Part shown: positions 39,848 through 52,412 of the stretch, piece after piece
Numbering within the stretch: the first letter of the stretch is position 1
How the letters are laid out: the number at the start of each line of letters is the position of its first letter
Origin: Phylloscopus collybita
Taxonomy: Eukaryota > Chordata > Aves > Passeriformes > Phylloscopidae
Assembly (NCBI GenBank): GCA_027886175.1
Contig: JAJNNQ010000006.1
Coordinates: 11,972,001 to 12,036,000 of the forward strand
Length of the DNA stretch: 64,000 nucleotides
Direction: 5' to 3'
Program-made: the position numbers and the translations under genes
The notes under the pieces: model-generated
Seen by the model: the letters and a program-made list of their open reading frames with translations, nothing else
Databases searched by the model: none
Told to the model about the DNA's origin: nothing

Positions 39848-40208
39848 TGATGCCTTGGGCAGGCTGACCTGAAAGGGAGACTAGAGAATAAAGTAGGTAT
39901 TTATTGACAGGCTTTAAGGGTACACCTTGGGTAGGACAAGAGCCTGCCCAGGGCTACCCTCAAGGTGGACCCAAAATGGTCACAAAATGGACAAACAGTC
40001 ACGAGGTCTCACACATCTATAAGTTTTGGTCCATTTACATATTGGGTTTAATTGTCCAATTACAGCTTCAGATTGTGAAGTCTCATCCCTCCTGTTTCTC
40101 CTTTCAGTCCACTGTTGTTTATGCTTTGGGGCCTGAAAGTTGTCCTTGGTCTCCATCTGGAGAAGGATTTGTTTTGTCTACCTACCCTGTGAAGAGAGCT
40201 TACTAACA
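39848..40208 (-). mobile_element. Solo LTR of an endogenous retrovirus, about 360 bp
   Basis: On the minus strand it starts TGTTAGTAAGCTCTC and ends GGCATCA, so the ends are TG...CA. An AATAAA followed by TACC lies about 50 bases before the end (plus TTTATT at 39900-39905), the expected poly(A) position. The stretches GACCCAAAATGGTCACAAAA and TTTGGTCCATTTACATATTG match a passerine LTR family from memory. No internal retroviral sequence lies on either side. I found no convincing target duplication at these exact borders, so the ends may be off by a few bases or the duplication has decayed. A 100-codon plus-strand frame (39904-40206) lies wholly inside the LTR and is not a gene. Confidence 0.65.
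39900..39905 (-). terminator. Polyadenylation signal of the 39848-40208 LTR
   Basis: AATAAA on the minus strand followed by TACCTAC, near the 3' end of the proposed LTR. Confidence 0.45.
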
Positions 40209-43200
40209 CTTAATGTGAGGCTCAGAACTATACCCCCAGGCAGCACAGAATCTGAAAAACATGACAGCTAAAACTGAAGGCATCAAGAGCAGGTAGTTGC
40301 ACCCAACCCAAAACCTAGGTAGTTTTCCCACATGAAACTAGGCTTGCTACTCATTAAGAGATCAAAATTATTCATACTGTGAATGAACCTGATGATTCTG
40401 AAGTCAGAGGGTTTTGCCTGATAAGAATTTAGATGACGCTGTCTGTTTTTTAGTGCAGAGACCTTATCTTGTCTTTCCTGTAAGGGAGCTACAGCAACTT
40501 TAGGACCTAGGGCAATCAGTCTCCTTACATCATCAATAGTGAGAAACATGGTCTATCAGTTTAGTGTGGTAACAGAAAAAAGTCTTCTGAACTCTTGTGG
40601 GTATCCAGCTCCACTTTATCTCCCAATAGCATTTTATCTTCAAGCAGTAGAGGATTAGGAAACCCTGAACACTAAGGACAGTAATCTGATGTTAAGGGAT
40701 TTTCATTTCCATATTGCTCAGTGGAACAATATGAAAACCTCTACATCAGGTGAATGTGATGATTTGTATGCTATCCCATAGAAAAAGGAGGTTAATAAGA
40801 CAAATCCCACTTACAAGTCCAGAGATTCCCACAGACTAGAGCTTTATGAAATGTAATGCAATCTCATTAATCTTTATGATTTTGTGGATGTTCCAAAAAT
40901 GCAATGTTTTCAGCAGTAAAATGTGCCATTTTCTTCAACATATCCCTGATGTTAAACACAGCACTATTTGTTCCATGACAGCAGCACTGGCAGGACAGCT
41001 TTTGCAGGAACAGTCTGATTTGGCTGAGCTTCATGCTCAGAAAAGCCTGTTCCTGCTGCAGCTTTCTTTACAATATCCGGCTAGCTGCATTCTGAAGAAT
41101 TAACTTGCTCTTGCTCTTCCCTTTGGGGTGAAAGGGTATGAGGAGTAAAGCCCTGAAAACCTCCCAAATAGCAGTAAATAGTGTGTACTTTGGATAGACA
41201 TTTGGACTGTTATTTGGGAAGAGTCTGGGAGATCTACATAGCTGCAGAGTAATAAGCCAACAATCCAAATTCAAGTTAAAGCACGTTTTGCCACATGACC
41301 CAGCTGCTTCACATGCACCAATCTCCCTATAAAGATTGAGTAAGAGCATGTAGTTTTTGCATTGGCTCAGTGCTTCAACTGTGTATGACACCAGTAGGGC
41401 TGCATGAGCTGGTACTAAACGCGCTTCCCTCTGAAATCCCCGTGGAAGTGTGTGAGGGAGGAGGAAACTATTGCTACTTACAAACCCACAGTTCACCCAG
41501 CTGCTCTTTCCTCACTCTCCAGTCTGATCCAGCACCCAAGGCAGCCGCTGGTATCGAGGGCCAGAGCTTGCTGTTTTTTCTAAGGTTTATAGGGAAGCAC
41601 GCAGGGGAGGGCACTGCCTCTCCTTAGCAGTTGTCAAAGGGTTCCTGGTGCAGCTGCACACACCCAGCTCTGCAGGAGGATGGGGCAGGCCTGAGAATGA
41701 TCTCAGAGTGGTCTGGTTGGAAAGGCACACACTCTGTCTATGTGCATGCCAGCAGAGGTGTAGCAAGGCAAAGAGGGGAACAGCCTGTTTCCTCTGTCTA
41801 TGGATTCTCTGGCTGCAGCAAGGATACCTGAGCAGGGACTGAGGCAGCAAGTCTGGCACAGGCTCAGGTGTCTGCTCTCACCTGAGCATCCTCACCTTTC
41901 CTGCTGCAGAGAAAGCTGCATTCACATGCAGGACAGATTAAATGCCTTCCAAAATACTCTTCCAGTCATCACTGCCTAGGGAGGATTTCCTACAAAGTTC
42001 TCAGGCTTTTGAATCTCTGTTTAGTTACAACCTGCCTGTCACTTCAAGAGGCCAGCCAGTGAAATGGCTGCCCAGTGACCAAGCAAGATCATCAGCACTA
42101 AATGTACATGATTTCAAGTCTCCTGTGCTACATTTCTTCAAGTGTGTGTCATTACTCTTCTTTCTGTTCATGCTAAAAAGGCAGAATGGTTTAAAGACTC
42201 TCACTTCAGCTGTTTATTAGCTGAGTTAACACAAACATTTCATTTTGAGTGCTTGAGCAAAGTTTATGGTTTCTCTTCCAGAGAGGCTGACCTGAAACCT
42301 CTCTAACAACACTCTTGAGGAAGAGCATAGAAATGTTCTTAATAAAATCAATCTCAGATAGCTATTAACAATCACAGTCTTTATGGCAATAGAAACCAAG
42401 ATACAAACCTCATTATAACACTTTCTAGGCCTCTGTGTCTGTAATGCAATACAGTATAGCTGGCTTAGAATCGAAATTTCTTTTGACAGTGGTATTACAA
42501 TAGCAAATAGTACACAGGGAGGTATTAACCTTGCACTGCTCACAGCCTCAGGTGACCTAAAAATCAGAGATGAAGTTCAGATCTGTGTTTTACTCTGTCA
42601 CAAGGTAGAGCACTATTCCTTGCATGCAGAACAAAAGATTTAGTTCACAGTTGTTCTACACTTGATAGATGCTCTTTCTGGTAAGAGAGATGCTAAAATC
42701 ATGGTTCCTCAGAATCTAAACTTGTATTCCAGTTATTAAGACCATAAGTGACACTTCCAAACTTTCTGACCCCTCTTTTCTCATATTAGTTGATGGCAGA
42801 CAAGTCTAATCCTGTGGCCAGGATGGTCTCATAAATGCTTAAAGTGTTGGTCATGTCCATTAAGCATAAATCCATACAATGTTTCAAGCAGAGAATGACA
42901 GTCAGTTTTTCAATGCTCAGAAGCCATCAGGATGTTACAACCCCCCCTTTTTTTTGTTTGTTAGGTTTTATAAAGCATTCTCTAAAGAACTGTTTTCTTC
43001 CCACAAGAAAACTGCAACTTGTCCTCAGCTTGTTTCTTTTAATATATTTCATGCATCCTGGATTAAGCAAAACAGCAGTCTGGATGCAAATTTGAAGTCA
43101 TCTGCAACCCCAATACGCTGTGATTAAAAACTATAGAGCTGATGTCCTAATCTAGATTTTAATGGATAGTATGATGAGGGGTCTAATTGTGTTACCAGCT

Positions 43201-45030
43201 TTGAATTAATTTTCATTATCTTTCTCTCTCTTAATTAATTGTTTTTCTTTCCTTCCTTTCTTGCACTGAGAGTCCAGTAAGACCTAATGGGCACCAAGGA
43301 AGTGGGGAGAGGGGAGAATAAATGGAACATAGGGTTGTAGAAGAAACAATTTTCTCAAATAACCGAGGCTGTTAGGAGGGATGGGATTCATCTTTTAAAT
43401 TAATTACACACATTAAGAAAAAAAGATTAAAAGGACTGGAGAGTGAGTGCCTTTTTGTGATCAGCCTAAACTTTATGAATCTTCCAATTTACACCTGGCA
43501 TTATTCAATCCCTTCAAAATGAAACACATTTTCACATTTTAAACAGACTCTCAAATATGGGGCAGAGATTATGTTTTTAAAATTTGGTGGTCATTTCATC
43601 AGAAAAATTGGTGAAAGAAATGAAAGGAAAGCACAACACTTGTGCCATACAAGTCTTAGAAACAGAGATTAATGGAGATTGGTCTATGTGACAAACTCTT
43701 TCTGAGTGAAATGTGTTGAGGCTCACCCAAATTTCATAAAACAAAACCAACTGAGTTTTAGCTGGTGCAAGATCCTTTCCTTACCCAGAATCAGTGATGA
43801 GTCTTAGGCCACACTGACCAAGACAATTTCCAGATGCTTAGGAGCACTTTAGCTCTGATTCAATATTTTTGCCTTGATCCAGATCCAAGCCTCAGTGCTA
43901 CAGAGGAGAGCAAAGCCCCCAAATTGAGTAGTGATGGTGATTGGAGATACTTTTTTATCTCTACTGACAAATGGCTAAGATTTGAAGTGTGAGATGTAAT
44001 TATTTTCATTATCTTCAGTTATCTACAGATTAGACTGCGTTTTGAATCTGAAAAATAGGAGGTGAACGGGGCACTCTGCAATCTCGTGTTCTGGTCTCCC
44101 AGTCCCTTCATCACAACTGTATTATTAACTATTTTAAACTTCAGTTCTCTTGTTTGAAATGTTCAATTCTTTTCATACTGAAAAACATATTAGCGCAATT
44201 AGAAAGAATAATATTTTGTAGAAAGAAGCCAGAAATCTAATACTCTAAGTGCTACACAGATGCTGAAGAATTCTGATGAAATAAGAAGACATTCAGCTGG
44301 GTCAGTAAAGATAAGTATGAAGAACAACACTGAGTGCATAATACCTTGGCAAAAATTAAAGCACTGGCACAACTCCTCATCACTGCAGTGGAGCTGAGAT
44401 TTCAGAGCCAGTATCAATCAGGATTCAATCAGTAGCAAAAAAGATTGAGTCACTGAGACAGAGAACAGCATAATAATATATGCCTAATAGGAAACCAGAA
44501 TAACAGTTTGACACCGGCCTAATTAATATCAAGTGTACATTTCTCTCTGTCTTTTCCAAGTTTAAAACAGCATAAGCCAAAATAGCATATCTGACAAAAA
44601 GTATTTGATCTAAACACAAATTCTATGAGCTCTGGATTATTCAAAGCCAGAACTGCATTCTGTGACTTTGAATGGGAGGCTTACTCTTGAAAGTGTTAGG
44701 TCGTTTGGTAGGAGATCTGGCTACATGGTCTGAAGAAGCCTCGATTCCCATTGTCTTGTTCTCAGGCTGCCACCTTTATACAGTTTTCTCAGAGATGAGA
44801 AATTGTTTGTCAGGGTCTCTAAGGATTTTTCAAATGATTGAAGTTCATATATATTGCCATATATTCTCTGAAAATAACAACTCCCATCTCCCTGGAGCAA
44901 TAAAATCTGAGCAATTAGCTTACTCTGGCCTAGAATTTGGGGCAGCCATCTCTGAAATCCAGTTGCACCCAGGGTGTGTAAGCAGAGGGAGATGGAAAAC
45001 CCATCCACATGAGTCTGTGGTGATTTGTTT
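40209..45030. other. Unique DNA with one GC-richer patch
   Basis: About 4.8 kb. The part from about 41370 to 41960 is richer in G+C with scattered CpGs and several overlapping frames of 64-142 codons on both strands, none with a recognisable domain. A C7-T8 run lies near 42941. The rest is ordinary AT-rich DNA. Confidence 0.4.
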
Positions 45031-45205
45031 TCATAGAATCAGAGAATCATTAAGGCTGGAAAAGGCCTTTAAAATCATCAAGTTCAACTGTGATCCCAGC
45101 TCCATCAGCCTGTTCAACATTAAACCATGCCCACAAGTGCCACATCCACATGTTTTTTGAAGACTTCCAAGGATATATGACTCCACCATCTCTATGAGCA
45201 CTCTG
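45031..45205 (-). mobile_element. CR1 LINE 3' end
   Basis: The plus strand starts TCATAGAATCAGAGAATCAT, then TAAGGCTGGAAAAGGCC and a TTCAACATTAAACCATG stretch, ending near CTCCACCATCTC. This is the reversed CR1 3' end with a degenerate octamer tail. It is 5'-truncated; the left (3') border is clear, the right border approximate. A 162-codon frame (44672-45160) runs into it and is chance. Confidence 0.9.
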
Positions 45206-45971
45206 TTTCTATGTGTAGTTCTGGCACAGAGCAGAAATGACTTTTCTCAAGGCCTTTGCTACCCAGACAAATCTCTCCCAAACAGCAAAACTGATAAACT
45301 TAGCACTGTTCGGCTAAATTACTACAGTAGGTAAAGAAAAATTGAGTCTGGAAATAATGGTCAAAAAAGGTTTGTTTCCATCTCCTTGACAGAAGAAAGG
45401 TGGCCTGATAAAGGCCTTGGTTAGTGCATTATCTTTTGGTGATAAACCTTCATAGCAATGTAAATAGATTTATGGTGATGATTGAAACAGTGAAAGAACA
45501 GAGAGGGGTTTCTTTTTTCCTCAGCTGAACCAGAGGTCTAGTAAGAATTTAAAAAAAGCATTCAAAATCAGCAGAAATTAGAGTGCTGAGTTAGAATGCA
45601 ATGGAAAGGACTTTTCATGTCACATGAAAGGAATGAGCAGTATTGGGACTGTGATGTTATTCACCTAAATAAAATACAACTTAGTCTAATTTACAAAGTT
45701 GACTTACAAGATAAAAATGGAACATGAAATGGAAAATACCTGTGTATTTTCTTCTATAGCAGTTGAAATACTGAGATGGATGAACATATCTGTATTACAA
45801 GACTGAGACAAGGATGCTGTGAATAACAGATTTGGTTTTTCATTTGGCTCAAAACTAATTATTTTCTAGTTAAAAAGTTATCTGATTTTGTCAATAAGAA
45901 GGCCATTAAATATACACTTATAAGCCACAACACTGCATTTCAGAGGTTCAGAAATCCAGTGAACAGATGCA
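45206..45971. other. Unique AT-rich spacer between two CR1 ends
   Basis: No gene, exon or transposon recognised. Confidence 0.45.
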
Positions 45972-46300
45972 GAGAGTTGGAGTTGTTCAGCCTAGACAAG
46001 AGAAGGCTCTGTGAAAACCTTTTTGGAAAAGAGAGACTTTTTACTGAAGCCTGTAGTGAGTGTACCTGAGACAACAGTCTTAAACTGAGAGAGGGTACAT
46101 TTAGATTTGACATAAGAATGTTTTTTTCATTGTAAGTGTGGTGAGAGAGAAGTTGTGGATGCCCCAGCCCTGGAAGTGTTCAAGGCCAGGTTTGATGGAG
46201 CACTGAGCAACCTCGTCTAGTGGAAAGGATCCCTGCCCATGGCAACAGGACTGGAGTAGGCAATATTTAAAGATCCCTTCCAACCAAAAGCATATAATTC
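45972..46300 (+). mobile_element. CR1 LINE 3' part, diverged
   Basis: GTTGGAGTTGTTCAGCC and AGACAAGAGAAGGCTC near 45976-46010 match CR1 body sequence. GTTGTGGATGCCCCAGCCC, GGAAGTGTTCAAGGCCAGG and ATCCCTTCCAACC near 46152-46285 match the last part. The middle (46020-46140) is poorly conserved. The terminal octamers have decayed to CATATAATTC. About 330 bp, plus orientation, clearly older than the copy at 48752. Confidence 0.88.
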
Positions 46301-46401
46301 TTTTTTTTTTTCTATGTTTTGAGCTATCACCAAAGATGTTAAGTGGTGCTCAAAAGGCCATACTTTCCTAAAAGAATGTTCAGTGTATGGGTATTTATGT
46401 T

Positions 46402-46428
46402 TATAATATATATATATACTATATATAA
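46402..46428. repeat. (TA)n-rich microsatellite
   Basis: ATATATATATAC and TATATATA blocks separated by a CT interruption. Confidence 0.9.
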
Positions 46429-47856
46429 AAACTAGCACGGATAGATAAAATCATAAATACCAAAATGTTCTCAAAATAGTACAAAACACTTCAGTAAGCA
46501 CCTTGGGAGTGCAGTAATCCCTTTCCTGAGAGCAGCACACAGACTGGCTGAACAGACTCAATGCTGGATGAACTCCTTCCCATTACTCATATCCTGCCCA
46601 GTGGATAAAACCTGGCATCATGAATGTTTTAACCTAGCTAAGGATGTCACAGGTTGGCTGATTTGTCAAAGCTTTTCCAGCCACTTGGGATTGCAAAACT
46701 AGGGAACACAATCCCATGGCAGGTTTTCTTGTGAGATTTCCAGTGTAAAATTGAGGCTGAAAATAATGGGCAACTGATTTGCCAGACTTTTTTATTCTTG
46801 TTATTTACTGTTGTAATTTAACATCTCTACTGCCAACGCCCAAAACTTCGCAATGTTCAGGAAACAGAAGAGAAGAACAACTTTTTCAGTTCGTGATGTG
46901 CATTTGTGCCTCAGAAGTAGCTCTATTTACTGTTTCTACTTGGAGTGCTCTGCCGGAAGTTGTGCAGGAGGCAAGCACCAAGCCACTGCAAACAGAGCTG
47001 TGTCTTCTCACACCAAGCTGAGTAATGGAGATGGATTGTCACAGCAGAGGGGAACAGTGGTGGGAGTATCTCCGGATAGAACAGTTTCATTAGTGTCTGA
47101 GCTTTTTGGGGCAGGCTTTGCAAAGCAGAGTCTGTTGATATCTATCAGAATAAGTAAACGAGCACACGCTCCAACAAAATTGAAAGAATTTAGGCTTCAA
47201 GGGACACTGAATGTTGACTTCTGAGTAACAAAGAGAAATGTTCGATGGAAAGCCCTACAGTAGAGTACAAGACAGAGCAAACGGTCAAAATGAACTGGTT
47301 TCCCTCTACGGGAGAGAGGATTCAACTTCAGATGCAGTGTGTTATCCTAGGACTAGTCCTGGCTGTGTGAAACCACAAGCACTTCTAAATTACATGTTGT
47401 CCTATTCATGGCTGCTCCCTGCCATTGCGTTTTCCTCGTCCACACCCCAGAGCCAGGGAGGCAGTAAGTGAAAACAGAACATCTCCACTGTCAGCCTGGC
47501 AGGACAGCTGTAAGAAATAAGGGGATTCTTGCACTTTTGTATGAGCACAAAAGCAATGGAGTGTTTAATCTTTTAAATACTTAATTAGGCTAGATGAGTT
47601 TCTGTTAATAAAGGAAGCCTCTCTCTTTCTCTCTCCCACCCCCCCTCCTAACAGTTCTGCAGGAAATAATGGAAGCAAAGCACTGTGAGAGTGCACCACT
47701 GTGCACTCTCTATTGTGCACAGGAAGTATGAGGGACTGTCTACACTGTTTTGATGTCTCCTTTATACAAACAGTCATGTTAATAAAGAACGTGTCCCCTT
47801 TTAACTACCCTGAAGCTGATTTCTCGTCTGAGAGGTTATAAATTATTTTTAGAGGT

Positions 47857-47872
47857 TAATTGTTATGCAAAT
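47857..47872 (+). promoter_or_regulatory. Homeodomain-like core beside a perfect octamer
   Basis: TAATTG (47857-47862) is followed two bases later by ATGCAAAT (47865-47872), the POU octamer. The two motifs sit in a stretch with little low-complexity sequence. Such pairs occur in vertebrate enhancers, but 8-mers also occur by chance in 64 kb. No function is demonstrated. Confidence 0.2.
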
Positions 47873-48751
47873 CTGCTCATCATGGGGTTCCAGCACCCAG
47901 AGAAATGAGAAAACATTCCTCTCCTCGGTGACACAGGCTCATAGAGGACACCTTTTCATATCTAAAACAATTTGGAAAGGATTATGTGCCATATGTTTTC
48001 TCAAATGTATCACATACTAGATGCAAGAAATCTATATTAACATGGTGTTAAGGTTTCACAGTTACAACATAATTGTATATTAATGTGCCTGGGTTTTGCA
48101 TCCATGTATTTCACAGTATTCATTTAAAAAATAGTGCCCAATCCTGTAAATTCTACTCAGAACAGCTAACACATAGGCAAGTATCCCCCCGACACCTGCA
48201 AGTAAGCCTTTCAGAATCAAATCACAAACAATAAGTGCATTTTAAGTGTATGTTTGAAAAGAGCAATAGTGATAGCAAGATCTATAGGTCAAATAATGAA
48301 GATTACTAGATTTCACAATGAGACTTTTATTTATATCTGAGAGAAAACAGGAAAAAAATACATTAACTTCTTGTTAATTTCTCATTTTGTGTACTCTATG
48401 ATCCACCTTACATTGTTACCTTCACTTAGCAGGTGAGCCAGTGGTAAATACTCCTTCTGTGAATTTGTGTGAATGGACTGTGTACGTAACACCAGTGGGG
48501 ATGGAAAAATATTCCCCACAAAGCAGGCTAAAGGCTAGGCAAAAACTTGTGCTGAAAGGTCAAACGTGAAAGCATCACAAACTGGAGTTCCAGAGACTGA
48601 TGATCCTGTTGAATCCACAAAAACTGATGAGCTCAAGACACCAAGAGCCTCTGCAAGTGCCCAGGGTTTGTAGCACCTACTGGCATCAGCAATGTGGATA
48701 CAGAAATGTATAGCTCATTCACATTTTTATTCACAATAACAAATGTTGTAC

Positions 48752-48928
48752 TGGAACAGGTTGCCCACATAGGCTGTGATGTCCCATCCCTGGCAGTGTT
48801 CAAGGCCATTGTGTGGGGGTGTTGAGCAACCTGGTCTAGTGGAGGGTGTCCTTGGCTATGTCAGGGGGTTGGAAACAGATGACAGGATCCCTTCCAACCG
48901 TAACCATCCTATGATTCTATGATTCTAA
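48752..48928 (+). mobile_element. CR1 LINE 3' end, best preserved copy
   Basis: Starts TGGAACAGGTTGCCCACAT, continues ATCCCTGGCAGTGTTCAAGG and GAGCAACCTGGTCTAGTGGA, and ends CCCTTCCAACC followed by ATCCTATGATTCTATGATTCT, the typical CR1 octamer tail. 5'-truncated, about 180 bp, plus orientation. Confidence 0.95.
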
Positions 48929-50393
48929 TAATTTGAATAATAAAAGATGTTATAATAAATATTTCCTGGAATCTGTAGTGCCCTACCTTGGTCTCCTGTC
49001 AGGGGATTCTGCTTGCACTACCCTCTGAGAAAAAATGTTGTCACGAGATAGACACATAAGCCTGATAACTTGGCAGCTCTTCATAGAGGTTTCCAGGGGT
49101 GCAAAATGCTTGAGCCATTTAGGGACCCTGAGGATCCTGAGCAGGCAGGATGCTGAGATCTTGGTACAGCGCTGTGAAACTGAAACTTACAGACTCTCTG
49201 TAATGGGGAAAACTAGGAGGGTATGAGGCATGAAATTTTTGCTAGGACTTGTATGAGGAAAGTCTCCTTTCTATCAGATAGTCAACAAGATGGCAAGTGT
49301 GAAGGGAGGCCCAAGAATTGTATTTCTTTAAATATAAAAAAGGCTTAGCTAGGTTAGGAACACAGATCAAAAGACTGTAGATATAGTTATATAAGAACAG
49401 AAAGTCATTCTGAGGCAGATGTGTGGTACTAATTTACACACTCCTGATTTATTGAAATACCTTGGAAATACAAAGAATAAATTTCACCAAATAGACCACA
49501 CCACTGGAAGTGGTAAAAGGTAACCTTTTTTTTTTTACTCCAGCATCAGATAATGATAGCTTTTTTTTCCACAAAAGTTTTCATCAGCAAAAAAGGTGAA
49601 ATAACCACCCATAAGTTTTAAGTAACAATTAATACAACTTTGGGCAAAAATACACTTCATTCAAACATTAATTATTTCCAAAAGTATCTGCAAAATGCTT
49701 TAAGTACTCTATTCCTCCACCATCCTGTTCCAAAATTCAGTGTCTCATAGGGAATAAATATCTTTGTGGTAATGTGGTGTGATGTGGTAAATCTCTGCAA
49801 TTTAAAGACTTCTCTCAGCCGATCAAGATTCCTAGTTCCAGGACACTTCAAAGCTCTCCTCTTTGAATACCTTACCTTACAGAGCAGGTGTTGGAGCTGA
49901 GCAACAAATTCTTCCTTGAAAAATGGACACTACAGTAGTTGGTAGGGCCCAAACCAAGATTGGTAGTTTGCCAAATAAGGGAGCTACCTAAAAAACCCCA
50001 AGTAACAGTTTTTCAAAATGTGATCCATAATTAACACCTTTATAATCTATATTTTAAACATGCAATTTACACAACAGTGGATTCTGACAGCTACCTCTTT
50101 TTGAACTTGAAAATTATGAGTCCTTCAGTATAAAGTAAAGAAGTATTAAGCAAAACAATTTTTATTTTAAAGAAATTTACTTATTATTTTATAAAGCATG
50201 TAAATTGATATTTAAATGGTGTTTGGGTGCAGTAGGGAGCAGAGAAAACAAATAGTCCCTAGTTTTCCCAAGTATTTTCAGAAGAATTAGGTGTCTGCTG
50301 AATAACCTTATATTTTGAGCCACAGAAGCAGAGGTGGTGTTTTATTATTATGAGCTTGTCCTGAGAACAACATAAATTTGAACAAGAACCACC
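48929..50393. other. Unique AT-rich DNA
   Basis: No gene recognised. Short T runs near 49529 and 49561. Confidence 0.45.
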
Positions 50394-50466
50394 ACAGAAT
50401 GGATCATGCGATCCAACCTCCCTGCTCAAGCAGGGTTATCCTAGACCGCAGGATTGCATCCAGACA
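50394..50466 (-). mobile_element. Old CR1 fragment
   Basis: ATCCAACCTCCCTGCTCAAG, followed by CAGGGTTATCCTAGA and AGGATTGCATCCAG, matches the reversed CR1 3' region in order. The octamer tail is reduced to ACAGAATGGATCATG. Only about 70 bp survive, so it is probably old. Confidence 0.75.
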
Positions 50467-52304
50467 TTAATTAACTAAGAAATTACAAGTCAAACAGTAC
50501 TCTAGAGGTATTTACAGATGAACAGTCTTTAGAAACAGAGTCTTTGTCTATAAAGAGAAGTAAGAAAACTACTTGACACTGACATCTGGATCTGGTTCCA
50601 CAAGTTTCTCAGGAGGAAAGTGTCAATAAAAGCAGTAACAACTGTATAGCAGAAGTGGTCAACAGGAGGGCTTTGAATGTGCTAGTTTCAGTGTATTTGT
50701 ATAAAATCTCAGTAAAATGCATGAATGCTCTAGAGAGATAGAAATCTGAAAGGTAGGAGTTGGACAATGTCCTCTGTAAAAATGAATGCAATACATTTAC
50801 CTCTAAGGATAGAGTTGTTTGGTATCTCAAACCCAGGTGGAAGTCTGGACTTCCTACAAAGTTGCCAGAATTCCATACAGCCATGGGAAAAATCCCTACA
50901 CATCCCTACATCCAGTGACTCCAGACCAATGCAGAAAGCTGTTTCTGCTAAAGCTGCAACTGATTAAAGTTATCAGGGCAAGCAATTCCTTTACGTGCAT
51001 TCTGCTAGCAATTTCAAAACTCCAACCTTCTCCTGTCTGTGAAACACTGACTTTGCACTACAGTGGATGAGGGGCTTTTGTTAAATAAGTCAGGAAGTTC
51101 TCCCAAAATTCTCATATTAGTGGTAACTTGGTTTCTTACAAGCATAAGGATGTTATATTATGCTGTGACACAGCTTTAGTCAGCAATTGAAACTGAACTT
51201 TTACATGACAAAAAGAAAAATTACTACTTTGTACTGTTTTCCACATCATCTCTTTAATTTTGGAAATTGCACACAGCCACCTTGATGTCCTTCCCTGTTT
51301 AGAATTGCCTGAATTAATCTCCAGTGTTATTGTAAAACTTTTGTTTCCACCAGAGCTTTTGTTGTTTTATAAAAGACAGGAGCAATTCTAAGCTCAGGTA
51401 GATTTTTGGTGAGATAAGAGCATTCCAGTTATTATCTGGGTCCTTTCCTATCTGGGCAGAAATACTGGAATTGCCATGGGAGCATTTTGACATCACTGTT
51501 ATATTAGATTAAGCCAAGAACATCTTCAGCAACTGACTCATCTTTTAACTTTCAGTAGATAGAGGTAAATAATTAAAAAACTGTGTTCAGAGTTTGGAGA
51601 TATATCTCCAATAGAAGATTCAGTTAATCTAGGAACATTAAATAAATATAATATAAATTTGTGCATGCCAAGCATCAATTTGAACACTGCGTGGTGCAAT
51701 CTTAGACCAAATGCAAGGTATACAACTCCAAAAATAAAGGAAGAAACATTACTAAATATTTAGCAAAAAAGTTCAAAAATATATAAAAATACATTTGGAT
51801 GAGTTGCATCCATCAGAAATCAGTTTTCCTAGAGGCAAAAAGTTTTTGTCAGGTGATTTCTTTATTGGGACAGTTTCCATGATTTCTTGCTCTAAATTCT
51901 ATTATTCAATCATTGAAGTTGACAAGTAAAAATATTTTCCTTCGTTGCCAAGGACTTTTTAGGACTTTTCTCTAGCATTCTGCATGCCAAATAGAATTGT
52001 AGATTTTCCTTGTAAAACCACTTTCAATTTTACAAGTTAAGGGGGAAAGAATGAAGGAAACACAGCTTGTTTTAATAAAAATATCTACTCGTGGCTTTTC
52101 AGAACAAAGTTGAAAGGGTCATTTTCTCTGATCTTTCTTTCTTTCCTGTTATTTTAAAAACATGGTTTCTCATTAAAACCCAAATGGTATCTCTGTGCCT
52201 GTCACAGAAGACATGCTTTTCTTTTGTAGAAGATCCCAGCTGCGTAATTCATTCCTGTCAGAGCTCCACTGGCAAGAGGAAGGTGAATATTGGTTAAAAG
52301 AAGA
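50467..52304. other. Unique AT-rich DNA
   Basis: No gene or repeat recognised. Open frames up to 91 codons on opposite strands overlap each other. Confidence 0.45.
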
Positions 52305-52412
52305 GGGCTTAGATCCAGCAGAGCACTTAAACAAGTGCTTAACTTGTCAGTACTATTAATTGCATGTTTAAAGTTAAGTACATGCTTAAGTGGTACCTTG
52401 GTTTGGTGCCTC
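52305..52412. repeat. Degenerate palindromic MITE-like repeat of amniotes
   Basis: The arms CACTTAAACAAGTGCTTAAC (continuing to 52345) and AAGTTAAGTACATGCTTAAG (52371-52392) pair at 19 of 22 positions around a 25-base centre. The outer parts (AGATCCAGCAGAGCAC and its partner on the right) pair weakly. The pattern resembles, from memory, a 'gatccagcaaagcacttaagca' palindromic element that is very common in turtles and crocodilians and found as old copies in birds. The copy is diverged and inactive. The class (a non-autonomous DNA transposon) is inferred from the palindrome. Confidence 0.6.

Larger units (their letters stand above)
46301..48751. other. Unique DNA with simple repeats
   Basis: No gene recognised. 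Contains a T run just after the CR1, a TA tract (46402), a pyrimidine tract near 47621-47650 and a slightly CpG-richer stretch near 46830-47460 with open frames up to 123 codons but no domain. Confidence 0.4.

Noticed and set aside
39904..40206. 100-codon plus-strand frame
   Set aside because: Entirely within the third LTR, antisense to its inferred direction.
41068..41496. 142-codon minus-strand frame
   Set aside because: Overlaps plus-strand frames, has no recognisable domain, and lies in a GC-richer patch where stops are fewer.
44672..45160. 162-codon plus-strand frame, the longest in the window
   Set aside because: Its last 40 or so codons are a reversed CR1 3' end, and a 95-codon frame overlaps it on the other strand.
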